Origin: Aspergillus flavus
Taxonomy: Eukaryota > Ascomycota > Eurotiomycetes > Eurotiales > Aspergillaceae
Direction of reading: 5' to 3'
Length of the DNA stretch: 64,000 nt
Assembly: GCF_009017415.1 (NCBI RefSeq)
Contig: NC_092408.1
Coordinates: 3,720,001-3,784,000 of the forward strand
Below, one piece after another: positions 1-11,328 of the stretch. The position numbers were made by a program, and so were the translations under genes. Within the stretch, counting starts at the first letter, position 1, and each line of letters starts with the position of its first letter. The notes under the pieces are model-generated. The model ran no database searches and had not been told where the DNA came from. It saw only the letters and a program-made list of their open reading frames with translations.

Positions 1-3000
1 CAATTTGTAGACAATGCTGTCATGTCTTGTAGTCCCCAAGTCTTCCAACCAAGGGTCGAAGTGCTGACTCATGTTCTAGACAGACTACAAGTTCATCAAT
101 ACAAAAGCTCATTGGCTTGTTCCATACTTAGAAGATTGTAGTAAGACACAGTGCCACGACGACATCCAAATATATCAGATTCTGGATCCATTGTCCAGCA
201 ACAGCAATGGAACAGGACTGAGACAAGATAATTTGGGGTCCATGAACAAATCATCAGCCACCACACATACAACCAAACAAACATACGATTGAGTCAGCAG
301 GCGGTCCGGTTACCCGTTGCGCCTGATTTCCCAGGGCGGCGTTATTTTGGCCCTTTCTGGCAGGTCAGCTGCCGTCATTGAACCATCACGTGGCGTCATG
401 AAAAGACCTGAAGGTCCGGCGTCTTAGGCGGTCTGGCGTAAGTCCTGCTCATACAACCGGTGACCGGCACCGGTACACGGGTATACAATACCATACGGCA
501 AGCAGTTACGGCGCTAGTTGGAGATCCTCTGGAACTGTGATGCCGCTTTTCCGTTTTTTGCAAGATGAGGGGCACAGTACCGCCTGGAAGCTGACGCTAA
601 AAACCATCGAACCAGAAGCACACCGTTCGGAAAAGGGACCGGTCAGAAAAAAAATTTTTCATACAACATCTTATTGAATTTTTTTATTTTATTCTGTTTA
701 AATTAGGTAGGCTGATGCGGTTGCAACATGGTCGGGCCCCACTACTAGCGGGAGAAAAAGAAGAAAAGAATCTTTAAGACTCACCTTGAAAGTTCACACC
801 CCTTTGCTTTCCACGGGTAAGAATATCGGTTTCCGGAGAATATTCTCAGGTCCCAGGAGGACCTTGGACTTTTCGCCCCGAGATTGAAGATTTTGTTTGA
901 TAGTGGTCAGAGCGCGGGTCTCCTTGTGATTGCCATATCTGGGCAAGCCTTAGCATGTTGTGCCCTACAGGATCGGCGGTAGAAGGCACACTTTCGGAAG
1001 ATTCCAGGTCGCTCGGCTGCCCCTCGTTGGTCCAAATTTCTTTTTCACTTCCCCCCGCACTGCAGGAAACTGAGCATTTGCGGGGCATTGCATCATCGCC
1101 TGCGGGTGGTTTTCGCAATATTTCTTGGCTGGTGAATCATAAGATGAGGAGATAATTGGGGAATGGATTGGGATCAATTCGTAGTTAGATAGCGGTCTGT
1201 AAGGAGAAGAAAGACGATATTTACGAGGATCAGTTGATGTGCAACACTCACAACGCTCGACATAGTTCTAGACGCAACCTTGCTGTCAGGGAGTGTGCCC
1301 TGTGCGTTGATGGTCAACAGGGGAAAAGCACGTTTTCTGACGAATGGCCACCGCCTGCGCCATATTCATTACCTAACAGTTTCACCACCGCCTCTGCCCA
1401 TTGGAAGTCCTCGTCCGTGACTAAGGCACCTTATGCGCTTGGATGATGATCAATCTGAAGTTCTAAGACGACATCATGTCTTGTTTCGCTATGTCTGTTG
1501 GTCGGTCCCCCGATGTGAGAGTTTCGGCACGAGTATGCTGACGGATGGCCGACTCGATCATGCCACGAGAGATCGGATGCCCTTACGGCAACTATCCCAC
1601 GCTCTCCGACAGACCCAGTTCTCCCCGTACGGAGTATTTCGATGTAAATGTGAATAATCTGGAGACGTACTGTTCATATCATGGTTTGTTTCAGCAACCC
1701 TATTGGTTTCTGCAAGGACCTCTCACCTCGCGGTACTGACATCGTCTATCGTTCTGGATAATGAATATACTAAGAATTAATTGTCGGTATAGGCAATTGG
1801 CCCCTCCATCCATGAGCATTGATTCGAGCGGCGCGTAATTGTTGGTTTCAGGCAGCCTTGGCATACATCCACTTCCAACTTGATTTGATTCTTGGTTCAC
1901 ATTTGGGGATCTAATCTCATATTGTCAGAATCTTACGCCAATCCCGTCCCAATACCTTGCGTACTCCATAGTACGAGATCGAAAAGAAAAAAGAAAAAAA
2001 ATCCCCTTCAGTCTGGACTCTGAAGACGCACCAGATTGAGGGATTAATTTGCTCGACTTGAACACGTATTCACACTTGCGGTATTTACTGTGTACAAACA
2101 CCATGCGAAGAACACCTGCTATATCAGATGCGGATGCACCTCCAGGGGCCATTGCATGTAGATCGCCGCTCGTCGTTTAGGGTGACTAATTCGCAAATAA
2201 ACGACACAAAATTTCCGAGGGCGACACATGGTTGACCCATCGGCGCTTTCCGCTGGAAAGCGAAACCTTGTTCTGTACGCCGTACTCCGTTTCCACGGAC
2301 TATTCCCGGCTTTCTTCGACGGTTAGCGTAGGGCGCTCCGTTTCCATATCCCTGTGTCACTAGCGCCTCAGAGTTTTCTCTCCCCCTGATCAGATCGGGT
2401 TGGCATAGTGGTGGGACGCCCCACGCTGATTGGTTGAACAATCTACTCTGTACGCCTCTCGAAGAACATTTCGGCTCGTGCCGATTGTTCGTTCGATTAC
2501 CACCTCCCTCGCCTGGTTAGATACTATGTAGTCCGACTCTTGCGGGCTTAGTTGGTGGAGTGTATAGGTGAGAGAAGTGAACTTGGTATTAAAGTAACAG
2601 TTACGAAGTACGCACCGCCCTTCTCAGGGCTTTTCAGGGTTTACTAGTTGCGCCATCAGTCAGTTAATTGGAATTTTTACCTAATATGACTAACAGGCGG
2701 TATGGCAACATCCTCCGTAGATACCTTAGGCTAAAAGGGTCTAGTAATCTGATTCAATCTATCGGAGTCTCCTACCTTGGCAGTTGGAATGCGCCATGCT
2801 TGTTAGTCACCTGTTAATTCAGGTGTCGATGATCAGATTATCTTGGTCGTTGTCTCTACCGGATTGCTATCCCGACATGTATACCACTAGCCGGATATTA
2901 CTTCCGACGTCGCACGATCATTCTGGGATATCATTTCCTGTTACACTTCATCTATCCTGTTCTAGATGCACTACTATACATCTCGGCGTGACTCACATAC

Positions 3001-3805
3001 GGGATCCCCCTCCGACATTAAAGATTGATCGGGCCTTGAATTGAGTTCGTGTGTTGTAGATTCCAAGTCACAAAATACTCCTCTTTCCTGTGTATGTACT
3101 ACTGCCGCGTCATTACTGATGACGTTCTCTGCTGCGAACAATACAGATTCATTGATTTAGCGTACATATATGCGACTAGCCATATACAATGCAGCTTTGA
3201 GTGACCCTCACGGACATAGATGCTAGCATAGCTTCGACGTATCAGGCTTTTGACAACTATAGATCATACAAGCCAGGGTCTATATGCTCGGTCGAGTCAA
3301 TCAAATGCTCGCTGAGGCTCTTCAATTGGCATGGCGGCGGTTGCACATCGTCTAGGTATATCTGATCTAATGGTGGTTGGCTACAAGCGCCGAAGCTTAA
3401 TGCACGTGTACACCACCTTTGGCCACATGGCGGTAATCGCCGCATTGTGATCCACCGGTGGATTCACACTGACCAAGTCTGAACCTAAAGCATGTGTTGA
3501 TGTTGTAGAACTAGACTTGTCGATTGGTTTATGCACCTAGCACGCCAGATGGTTTCGCTTGCAATTGCTCTTGACCATGGTTTTTTGACAGCATTTGCAC
3601 GCACATCTATATATATCTAAGCCGTAGGAGTCACGAGTATACTTATCACGTTACTTAGGCAAGTACTAGATCCGCTTTCTGTGCAAATATGGATCTTTGA
3701 GATATACCAAAAATATATTAACTTTAGGGATAGTCAGTCAATATAAATGACTACTTGACATATCCAGACGCTCACTACTATGCAAGACAACCCAGCGGTC
3801 GACCA
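1..3805. other. gene-free stretch
   Basis: No reading frame here exceeds about 105 codons, and none shows a recognisable domain or a plausible chain of exons. Around 850-1180 frames are open on both strands at once, which is usual for non-coding DNA with few stops. Copies of a short motif related to TACGGAGTA lie at 1628-1636 and, reversed, at 2283-2290. No tRNA fold, terminal inverted repeat or long direct repeat was seen. It could hold promoter sequence, a non-coding RNA or strongly degraded sequence. Confidence 0.6.
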
Positions 3806-4951
3806 TTACTTTCTCTCAGTTGGCACAATTGCCTCCGGATATCCTACCCAGTCAAAAGTTCCCAAAGGCTTGGTCAACCACACATCTCCTGGGCCATAAG
3901 CGCCTTGAGGGGCGCCATCCCCAAACAGCGTCCCGCTGAGGAAAGTATGCGGGAACCCAGGGTCAAACGTATACGCTGACTCAATCTTCTCAATCTCCTC
4001 AGTTGTCAACGTAATCCCAACAGCCGGCACCACTCCCTTGATATGCTCAACTTTCCTAGCACCGACGATAGGAAACACATAGGGTGTTTTCTGGAGCACA
4101 TAAGCTAGAGCGACTTGCAGAAGCTCTACGCCTTTCGCATTAGCGACATCCTCGAGCACACGGGAAACCTTCTTATCGTGCTCAGATAAAGGGATGAAAT
4201 TCCGACCGTCGTTTCTCTTCTCGCGTTCTTTGAATCCCTCCTCGGTTTGAAAGCGACCCTGATTCAGCACTCCATAAGGACACAAGCCCATCCCTTCATC
4301 GCGGCACATAGGTATGATATCTCGCTCAAAATCACGCATCGCTGCATTCCACATGCCCTGATACACGGTGAACTGTCGCAGGCCGTGGTCACGAGCGTAC
4401 TGGTTGGCTTTCGCGACTACCCAAGCGGGTGTATCAGAGATACCCAAATACAAGACCTTTCCAGAGACCACAAGATCATTCAGACTGTGCATCAACTCCG
4501 GGATCGAAACAGTGTAATCCCACCAGTGCACGTAGAACAAGTCGATATAGGTTGTCTGAAGTTTGCGCAGGGATGCTTCGAGCGAGATACGCATTGACTT
4601 GGTTCCGTTCCCACCATAGTTGGCTTGGATCTTGTCCTTGTGATGGCCTTGCCAGCCGGTGGTGTATTTGGTCGCAATAACCATCTGGTCCCTGTTTTGC
4701 CTGGAGGCAAGCCATTCACCCAGCCAGATCTCGGATTGCTCTTCTCGGTATGCGTTGGCGGTGTCGATGAAGTTCCCGCCCTGACTGACGAAATAGTCGA
4801 GGATCTCAAAGGCGGCATCCTTGCTACATTCTCCGTATCGCTCTTTGCTCGCAGTGCCGAAGGTCATGGCACCTAGGCATAGAGGGGAGACTCTGACGGA
4901 TGCCGAAGGGGCGAGCTGTCGGTAGCGAGCGAGAAGTGGTTGGGAAGACAT
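3806..4951 (-). CDS. aldo-keto reductase, aryl-alcohol dehydrogenase / norsolorinic acid reductase-like
   Basis: An intronless 381-residue frame. It should catalyse NAD(P)H-dependent reduction of an aldehyde or ketone in the cytosol; the physiological substrate cannot be told from sequence. The aldo-keto reductase tetrad is visible: Asp and Tyr in FIDTANAY (about residues 61-68), Lys in ATKYTTGW (about 94) and His in FYVHWWD (about 141). The length and the C-terminal YVFPIVGARKVEHIKGV cofactor-binding segment fit the fungal aryl-alcohol dehydrogenase group (AKR9), which includes NorB and StcV of the aflatoxin and sterigmatocystin pathways. There is no polyketide synthase or other pathway gene nearby, so a role in secondary metabolism is not supported; general aldehyde detoxification is equally possible. 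The start is the first ATG, with a TATA-like run at 5023-5030 about 70 bp upstream. Confidence 0.9.
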   Translation of the reverse strand: MSSQPLLARYRQLAPSASVRVSPLCLGAMTFGTASKERYGECSKDAAFEILDYFVSQGGNFIDTANAYREEQSEIWLGEWLASRQNRDQMVIATKYTTGWQGHHKDKIQANYGGNGTKSMRISLEASLRKLQTTYIDLFYVHWWDYTVSIPELMHSLNDLVVSGKVLYLGISDTPAWVVAKANQYARDHGLRQFTVYQGMWNAAMRDFERDIIPMCRDEGMGLCPYGVLNQGRFQTEEGFKEREKRNDGRNFIPLSEHDKKVSRVLEDVANAKGVELLQVALAYVLQKTPYVFPIVGARKVEHIKGVVPAVGITLTTEEIEKIESAYTFDPGFPHTFLSGTLFGDGAPQGAYGPGDVWLTKPLGTFDWVGYPEAIVPTERK

Positions 4952-5793
4952 GACGAGGTGTTATACTTTCTTGGATATACGGCTGTGTAGGTCGAAACAA
5001 CAAACTACTGATACATGGCTGATTATATATGGCCTTGAGGCAGGCACAGACACGGTGATATCATGTACGGAGTACGAGGTCTTGAGGACATATGCCCGTT
5101 AACTCCGCCAGAAGACTGTCTAACTAAGACCGGGAAATCAACGGGTAATTGTTTGATGATATTCAAACACTGGATTTCCATCTATTATCTACTATTCTAG
5201 GGGTTTGTTAAAGTTCCAGACTGGGTAATATGCAAGCTGCTGACGATTCTCCACTTACGCACCGCCGGACATAACGGGATTAACACCGTCAACCACATAT
5301 AAAATCCGGGTCCCTGAATAACAGTACCAAGCATAAAAGAAGAGGCAAGAAACAGTTGACTAGTACCTCGTCCTACTATTCAGTCAATGAAAGACGTTTT
5401 CCTTCTTCCTCGCCTACGTATCTACCTACAGAGCTGTTTTCGATGGCTCGAGTATGTGTATAATACGTACAGTATACTATATTTCGTAATACTCTCTACT
5501 CCAGTCTTCTAATATGAAGCTTTAGAATAAATTGTTTAGATCACTTGATCTGACGTAAGAGTATATTGTATATTGTATGGGATCAGTATCTAGCGCTCAT
5601 CGCTGTTCAGCGGGTGGTCGTGAGGGAACCAGTTAGATGAACTATGTGTGTATCACAGATCCCCCACGCGATGTTCATTTCTATTGACGAAGCCTACATC
5701 ACACAACATCATATTCTCATTCTCTTATCCTTTCCATATCCCAGATACATATATCTACCTAAGATTGTACCTCCCCCAACATATTCCTACTAA
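4952..5793. other. divergent intergenic region between the aldo-keto reductase and the broken phosphotransferase gene
   Basis: No gene is seen. It must contain the promoter of the aldo-keto reductase (TATA-like run at 5023-5030) and the former promoter of the phosphotransferase relic; a pyrimidine-rich stretch at about 5710-5790 looks like a fungal core promoter. A perfect GTACGGAGTAC palindrome-like motif lies at 5065-5075. The middle part (5440-5580) is A+T-rich. Confidence 0.5.
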
Positions 5794-6671
5794 ATGACCG
5801 ATGAAAATGCCGAAGGTTGCATTGCCTGTGGCTGGACATCTAAACAACAAAGACAATGTTGCTCTTCCAGTCACGTCAAGCTCATTTATGGTGCCCACAA
5901 TCGAGGCGTATGGTCGATTGGGTCTGATTTAGTTCTCAAAAAACGCCCGGATGAAGGCCCAAAGATCGAAGTTCAAACTCTCAACCAACTTACAGCCCAC
6001 AAAGACATCCCAGTCCCGAAAGTCTTATATAAATGGGTCGACCACGATCAACGATACTTTATCCTCGAGAGCGCGTAGACGGACAAACGCTCGACGAGGC
6101 TTGGCCATCTTTATCAGCATCCCAAAAAGCACATATTGCAGATGAAGTTGCTGAAATTCGCAACCAGCTAAAGTACATAACGTCACCTTCCATCCAAAGC
6201 GTCGATCAAGGACCTTGTTTTCCATGATTACTTTTCTTTGATCTGGAACCGCGAGGCCCTTTTCACTCGGATATAGAACTCTGGAATGCCATCGCTCTCA
6301 CTCTTCACGATCCTCCTGGGAAACAATTTCCTCTGGATGTCCTAGAGAACCTGAAAAAGCGCTTTCCACCGTGTGAACCATATGTTCTTACGCATTGTGA
6401 TTTGAATTTGGGCAATGTCATAGTCAAAGATGGGAAGCTTGTTGGTATTCTTGATTGGGAATATGCGGCTTACTACCGTATCTGGTATGAGTATGTTTCG
6501 GCTTCTTGGGGTCTCACGGAGATGGATGCAGAATGGAAAGCGCTTTTGCGTGAACGTTTGGATGTGCATGGGGATGCGATGGAGTTTTTGACATATCTGT
6601 GCCATCTGAGACAGTACCCGGATTTAGACGATAAGGGTAGAGGAATTTTGGAGAAGCTTTCTTTAGATTGA
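5794..6671 (+). pseudogene. phosphotransferase (APH/choline kinase-like) family gene broken by a frameshift and a stop
   Basis: Three consecutive pieces match one aminoglycoside-phosphotransferase-like (APH family) protein of about 290 residues. Piece 1 (5794-6069) ends at YFILE. There the frame is lost by two extra bases (AG, 6070-6071, in a GAGAG run), giving a stop at 6076-6078. Piece 2 resumes with RVDGQTLDEAWPSL and runs to GPCFP, followed by an in-frame TGA at 6225-6227. From memory of the family a glycine is usual there, so GGA to TGA is the likely change. Piece 3, in the same frame as piece 2, continues LLFFDLEPRGPFHSD and carries the Brenner motif THCDLNLGN and the metal-binding DWE, ending at the normal stop 6669-6671. 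The lesions lie too close to coding sequence to be removed by an intron. Such proteins phosphorylate small molecules, but the substrate is unknown. Sequencing errors remain an alternative. Confidence 0.82.
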
Positions 6672-7426
6672 TAGAAAAGTGGTGCTAATAGACACAGCCA
6701 GAAGTTGCTTCCAAGCTGCCGTATGTATCAAGGAGAACAGTATAGAGATATCTGACTATTTGCTACTTTTTCTAAGAGAATAACTGATCTAGCTTTTAGC
6801 TTTGTAAGACGTTGAAAGTCAGCCAATTTTTGCAATGCATTGTCCATGCGATGACCGGGGTAGGCAACCGCCAGGGTCCTCTGTCCTTGTCGAAGCTTTT
6901 TGACAGTGTATGAGAATTTTGTCCCCAGAACTGGGTCAACAAAAGAATATTCATCAGTCAACCTCTATTAGTATGACACCTCCCTAAGGGGACCTCGCAC
7001 AACGCTAGGAGAGTAGTTGTCTATAATATAGTAGGGAGTATAGTGATTATCTTCGGTCACGTGGTGATAGCACCGCCGTCGCCCCCGATTCTTTGGAGTC
7101 AAACCTTCCCCTTTATGCTATATCACACTGCCTTGTGTTGGATGGACACGATATAGCACCCTCCATTTTTTAAAAAGCCATGCTGCAATTGAGTTGCTAT
7201 TGACTGGCTCCATATATCTCCATCTTAGACAAATACAAACTGGATTGGAACATAAAGTGTGTGAGAGAATGTCGGATGCGCCTCCAGTACAGTCATAGCC
7301 AATCTGCGTTTGATCCTCCGATCCATACTTCTTAAACATAACCTTGCTGTTCAGTCCCGTGGGTTTCATATTTAACTTCCTTAGCCTAAGGTGTGGTCAA
7401 CCAATCGAGTACTCAAAATTCGTGCT
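6672..7426. other. intergenic region upstream of GPI12
   Basis: It holds a CACGTG E-box at 7058-7063, about 365 bp before the GPI12 start codon. A 77-codon ATG-initiated frame on the minus strand (6728-6961) resembles no family I know and is left as unsupported. Nothing else is recognised. Confidence 0.5.
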
Positions 7427-8397
7427 ATGTCTCCATCATCATTCATATCGCTGGGCTTCGCTATCACAGCCGTCTTCATCTTTTGGACATTATCCGCCAC
7501 GTCTTCCTCACCATTTGCTCGTAATTTCCCCCGCTTGTACAACAAGCGGATATGCCTATTAATAGCCCACCCCGACGATGAGGCGATGTTTTTCGCACCG
7601 ACGGTGCTAGCTTTAACCAAGCCAGAGCTGGGAAACCATCTCAAGATCTTATGTCTCAGTAGCGGTACGTTGCATAAAGCCACATCACTCAGCTCCAAGC
7701 ACGCTAAAACCCACCAGGAGACGCCGACGGACTAGGCCACATCCGCAAAAAGGAGCTTAAAAAAAGCGCTGTGCACCTAGGCCTCCGCAGCGAGTCCGAT
7801 GTCCTCATCATAGACGACCCAACCCGCTTCCCCGACAGCATGAGCGCCACCTGGTCCGAAAGCGACGTCTCAAGCTTGCTTGCCTCCGCCTTCGCCCCCG
7901 AAATAGGCGACGCCCAGTCCGGGTCCCGAAAACGAGGAGCAACGCGGGATAAACCACCCGTCGCGACTATCGATGTGCTCCTCACCTTTGACAGACATGG
8001 TATAAGCAACCACCCCAACCACCGTTCTCTCTACCATGGCGCTGTCCACTTCCTTCGTACCCTGATGAAAGATAAGCCCGGGTATACCTGCCCGGTCTCG
8101 TTGTACACGCTCACTACGACGAACATCTTGCGCAAGTATATCGGTGTGCTTGACGCGCCCTTGAGCATGGCGCGTGGGGCTGTCGATTCTTTGTTTTCGG
8201 GCTTGAAGGGCTCATCTCGTTCCTCGAAGGAGGATGCGCCTGCGAGACTTCTGTTTGTAAGCTCTGTTGGCGAATGGATGACGGCGCAGTCGGCTATGGT
8301 TAAGGCTCATCAGAGTCAGATGGTTTGGTTTCGATATGGGTGGATTACTCTTGGTCGTTATATGGCGGTTAATGATCTCAAGCGTGAGAAGGTTTAA
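7427..8397 (+). CDS. GPI12: N-acetylglucosaminyl-phosphatidylinositol de-N-acetylase (PIG-L family)
   Basis: Two exons (7427-7664, 7718-8397; 53-nt intron) encode 305 residues. The enzyme removes the acetyl group from GlcNAc-PI, the second step of GPI-anchor synthesis, at the cytosolic face of the endoplasmic reticulum. Residues about 5-23 form an N-terminal membrane anchor. The zinc motif [10 protein letters not shown] follows immediately, and the second part of the zinc site is [11 protein letters not shown]. The splice joins CLSSG to [13 protein letters not shown], which is conserved in the family. The C-terminus [15 protein letters not shown]...NDLKREKV is typical of Aspergillus GPI12 and shows the gene is complete. 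A possible GT...AG pair within exon 2 near 8252-8287 is ignored because the sequence it would remove fits the family. No lesion is seen. Confidence 0.93.
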
Positions 8398-9093
8398 TCA
8401 ATCAGGAAAATGATGGCCAGCTGAAAGCTTATGGCTTTAAGATGGAGGATTCGGACATTGCACCATTCGGGTTAAGTCAAACCTTGGTGCTTGGCTAGTT
8501 CAGATTTACATATCTGGTGAGCCGAGTGTGTATTCTTTATGTCTTCATTTGAACACAATGGCACCCTGAAAGGTCATCTGTATATTGACTGAGCAAAAGT
8601 AACCAACCATCTTATTAGGGCGATGCGCAATCAGAACTGCATGGCTTACTGTATATAATCAAAAATAACCCTAGGGTGACTGAAAATCGACTATAAGTTT
8701 ATAGGAGATTAAATTTACTGTCTAGATTTAAAGGTCCATCAATGCTTGACACTAAGGCTTAGTATGTTGGTAAATGTCGTTTTTTCTTACAGCGTTATCC
8801 TTTACTATACGTGGGGAGAGTATATGTTGGGTACATTTGCATATGATACGCGATTGACCTACTAATGGTATATCGAAGCAAAGCACATTGGCAGACAAAT
8901 AGAATATTTCGATTGGCAACAAATACTATAGACAGGGTATATGGCCGATGCTGAACAACATACCGAAGTATCAGGGGTTTCATAACTGATCGAATAAGCA
9001 GCTCATCAACCCGACTGTGCGGATCGTTCAAGACGTGAATAAAACCGAGAAAAGAAAAAAGAAAAGAACAAACATAAGGAAAATGAAGCGAAG
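8398..9093. other. convergent intergenic region
   Basis: This A+T-rich stretch lies between the 3' ends of GPI12 and the ATP13-like gene. No gene or fold is recognised. A purine-rich run at 9046-9090 (A with scattered G) precedes the minus-strand stop codon and probably belongs to its 3' untranslated region. Confidence 0.5.
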
Positions 9094-11328
9094 CTAAGAA
9101 AATATCATGTCAAAGGTCCCAGGTATAACGCCCGGTGCTTCTCTTCCCTTCTGTCTCTGTGCAGTCCATTGTGTTCCGGCATATTCTTCCTCCGGCAGAT
9201 CAGACAGTTCGTCGGCCTCAGAGTCCAGCTTTTGGGGCTCGGAAACATATCCTCTATCTAGGGTAGAAGGCCTGGGTCTGCGGGTCCTCTCGACCACTCC
9301 GGAGAAGAGCCGCTTCAGTGGCGCGGCGTTTAAGTCGAGATCCGGGTTAGAACGTAGATACTGCGCCCAGACGAAGTCGTCGTCCATTTCCACGGCCTCC
9401 TCGTCTAGTACAACGCCGTTCTCCGCAGTAGGTCGACGGACTGCAACCCTATTGTGGAGTGTCAATCTATGTTGGCCCCAGTGCGTCGCACCTAGGAGAT
9501 TGACTTGGCCATCCCTGACGCGGTACTGGAAGGACTGTGGTAGAAAATCTTGCCATTCCTCAAGCATTTGAGGGAGGAGACAGCGTTCCCATACCGGATT
9601 GTCGCGGCCTGTCCACCGTTTGTGTGTAACGAGGAGTCTCGCGAAGCGTTCCATAGTAATGGTCTGCTGGGCGGTGCGCAATCGGAGGACGTCGTAGGTG
9701 TGTACCGCCTCGGCAAACCCTCGTGATTGTAAAAGCGTCGTGTCAATTCGCGACCCCCGTCGGGAAGCCCCTCCTAGATAAGCTTCGATAATGTCTCTCG
9801 CTGTCCTCCGCTTCTGTCTGGCTTCTCGCAAAAGGTCGTAAGCAGCACACATGTGCTGTTGGAATTCCGACAGCCTGGCTTGGTCCCATGCTGTCTTTGC
9901 AAGGATACGATGCACATCGATTGTAGGACGAACATTGAAATTGCTCGACGTCATTGTTTCGAATACACCCTTCACAAACTCCGGAGGCACTTTGCCTAAT
10001 GAATTCCGCTTGGCGTCAGGACCGAACCGATTCCGTGATAGGACAAAGGAGCGCTCAAGCAGTTCAAGCCAGACTGTTTCCGGGACAGGGATATCATACG
10101 AGTTTGAAATGAGCTCAATAGCTCGCAATGCACCGGAAATATCATTGTTCGTGCCGAAAGCATGGGCGATTGCAAACAGGAGGCGACTTGAAGGGTACAG
10201 AGGAGACGATCGGTCATAACTAGTGGCTGGAGGTAATTCAGACGGATCCAGTGTCGCGAGCGCATCGATGTCAACATTCCACGCTACTTTGAGCACGTTC
10301 TTCATCCCCTGTACATGGCCCACACGGCTAGATGCCAACATCACATTGATAAAAGTGACCTCATCACCATGATACCCCTGTTCGGTCATCCTGTTGAATA
10401 TCTGGAGCACTTCCTTTCGAACGCTCTTTTCAGCGGTACGGTAGCCCTGCCAACCAACATTTGGATGGAAAAACCTTCTGTGCCGATAAGCGTAAGGCGT
10501 CATCCGTGTGTGATATCTCTCTCGCCCGGTATAGGCCTTGTCCCAGACCTTGGCTTCCATGTAATAATTGTAGCATGTGACGTCTGGAACGACTTCGTCT
10601 TCTGTCATGCTATGCCAAATGTAATCGGCCATGAGAGCATCTCCAATGGACCGTGCACAATCCAGCAGGTGAGTGTACTCTGCTAGACCAAGGGCCTGAC
10701 CGGCCGACCGTCGAATTGAAACCACCGTAGCCAATTTGGTCGCAAAATCATCGAAGATGGAGTCTAGCGACTCAAATCTCTTGAGTTTCGCGGCACTTGG
10801 ATGGATCGGCCGGTGGATCTCGCGATAGGGAACCACAAAGTAAGCGGGAGATAGTAAATGGAATACTTCAACGAATACGGTCTGAGGCATCGAACCAACC
10901 AACTCTTCGTTGCGAGGATCGAGCAGAGCGTCCATAACCTGATCAGGTTGGCCATCCTGTATAATCTCATAGAATGTTGCCTTCAGTGCACTCAGGTCCT
11001 CGTCGGTACTTAGTACCACATCAGCGGTGTGGGGTACGTGGTCATAATGACTGCCACCACCTTCTAGAATACTTGTCGTACTCAGCCGGGAGCTTGCGAC
11101 ACGGGCTCGAGAGGATCTCCGATCATTCGGGGGGTCATTATTCACATTCCAGGAAGCATCTCTGGGAATGTTGTTGGTGAAGGACCTCCACTGAGTGGAA
11201 TCGCGGGCGGGTACTATCACTCGAGTGGGCCCAGCGCAAAGAGCGAATTGAGTGGACCGATTGCGACCGCACGAGGGAACCACCAAGAGAGAGCTAAATC
11301 TCTCACTTGCAAGTACGAGTCCCCGCAT
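9094..11328 (-). CDS. mitochondrial ATPase-expression (ATP13/AEP2-type) pentatricopeptide-like protein
   Basis: One exon; 744 residues from the ATG chosen here. The frame stays open to an upstream ATG at 11559 (821 residues), but the extra 77 residues look unlike protein and would leave only 89 bp to the LSM3 start. The Met at 11328 opens MRGLVLASERFSSLLVVPSCGRN, cut here to its leading 23 residues in two parts (MRGLVLASERFSSLL, VVPSCGRN), a basic, Ser-rich mitochondrial presequence. Helical-repeat segments such as GLAEYTHLLDCARSIGD and VRKEVLQIFNRMTEQGYHG resemble pentatricopeptide repeats. The central region fits the fungal family annotated as mitochondrial ATPase expression, whose yeast members AEP2/ATP13 promote translation of ATP synthase subunit 9 mRNA. 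The RNA target here is inference. The C-terminal 80 residues are acidic and probably disordered. Confidence 0.75.
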   Translation of the reverse strand: MRGLVLASERFSSLLVVPSCGRNRSTQFALCAGPTRVIVPARDSTQWRSFTNNIPRDASWNVNNDPPNDRRSSRARVASSRLSTTSILEGGGSHYDHVPHTADVVLSTDEDLSALKATFYEIIQDGQPDQVMDALLDPRNEELVGSMPQTVFVEVFHLLSPAYFVVPYREIHRPIHPSAAKLKRFESLDSIFDDFATKLATVVSIRRSAGQALGLAEYTHLLDCARSIGDALMADYIWHSMTEDEVVPDVTCYNYYMEAKVWDKAYTGRERYHTRMTPYAYRHRRFFHPNVGWQGYRTAEKSVRKEVLQIFNRMTEQGYHGDEVTFINVMLASSRVGHVQGMKNVLKVAWNVDIDALATLDPSELPPATSYDRSSPLYPSSRLLFAIAHAFGTNNDISGALRAIELISNSYDIPVPETVWLELLERSFVLSRNRFGPDAKRNSLGKVPPEFVKGVFETMTSSNFNVRPTIDVHRILAKTAWDQARLSEFQQHMCAAYDLLREARQKRRTARDIIEAYLGGASRRGSRIDTTLLQSRGFAEAVHTYDVLRLRTAQQTITMERFARLLVTHKRWTGRDNPVWERCLLPQMLEEWQDFLPQSFQYRVRDGQVNLLGATHWGQHRLTLHNRVAVRRPTAENGVVLDEEAVEMDDDFVWAQYLRSNPDLDLNAAPLKRLFSGVVERTRRPRPSTLDRGYVSEPQKLDSEADELSDLPEEEYAGTQWTAQRQKGREAPGVIPGTFDMIFS

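Noticed and set aside
846..1180. Overlapping frames of 66-90 codons on both strands as possible genes
   Set aside because: No domain, no conserved motif, and simultaneous openness in three frames; no exon chain could be built.
6070..6227. Introns as the explanation for the frame breaks in the phosphotransferase gene
   Set aside because: The sequence immediately on both sides of each break fits the family, pieces 2 and 3 share a frame, and no GT...AG pair of viable length removes either lesion without deleting conserved residues.
3806..6671. A secondary-metabolite cluster around the norsolorinic-acid-reductase-like enzyme
   Set aside because: No polyketide synthase, peptide synthetase, terpene cyclase, P450 or pathway regulator lies within reach; the neighbours are a broken kinase-like gene and GPI12.
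8252..8287. A second intron in GPI12
   Set aside because: The candidate is only about 36 nt, and the residues it would remove match the family.
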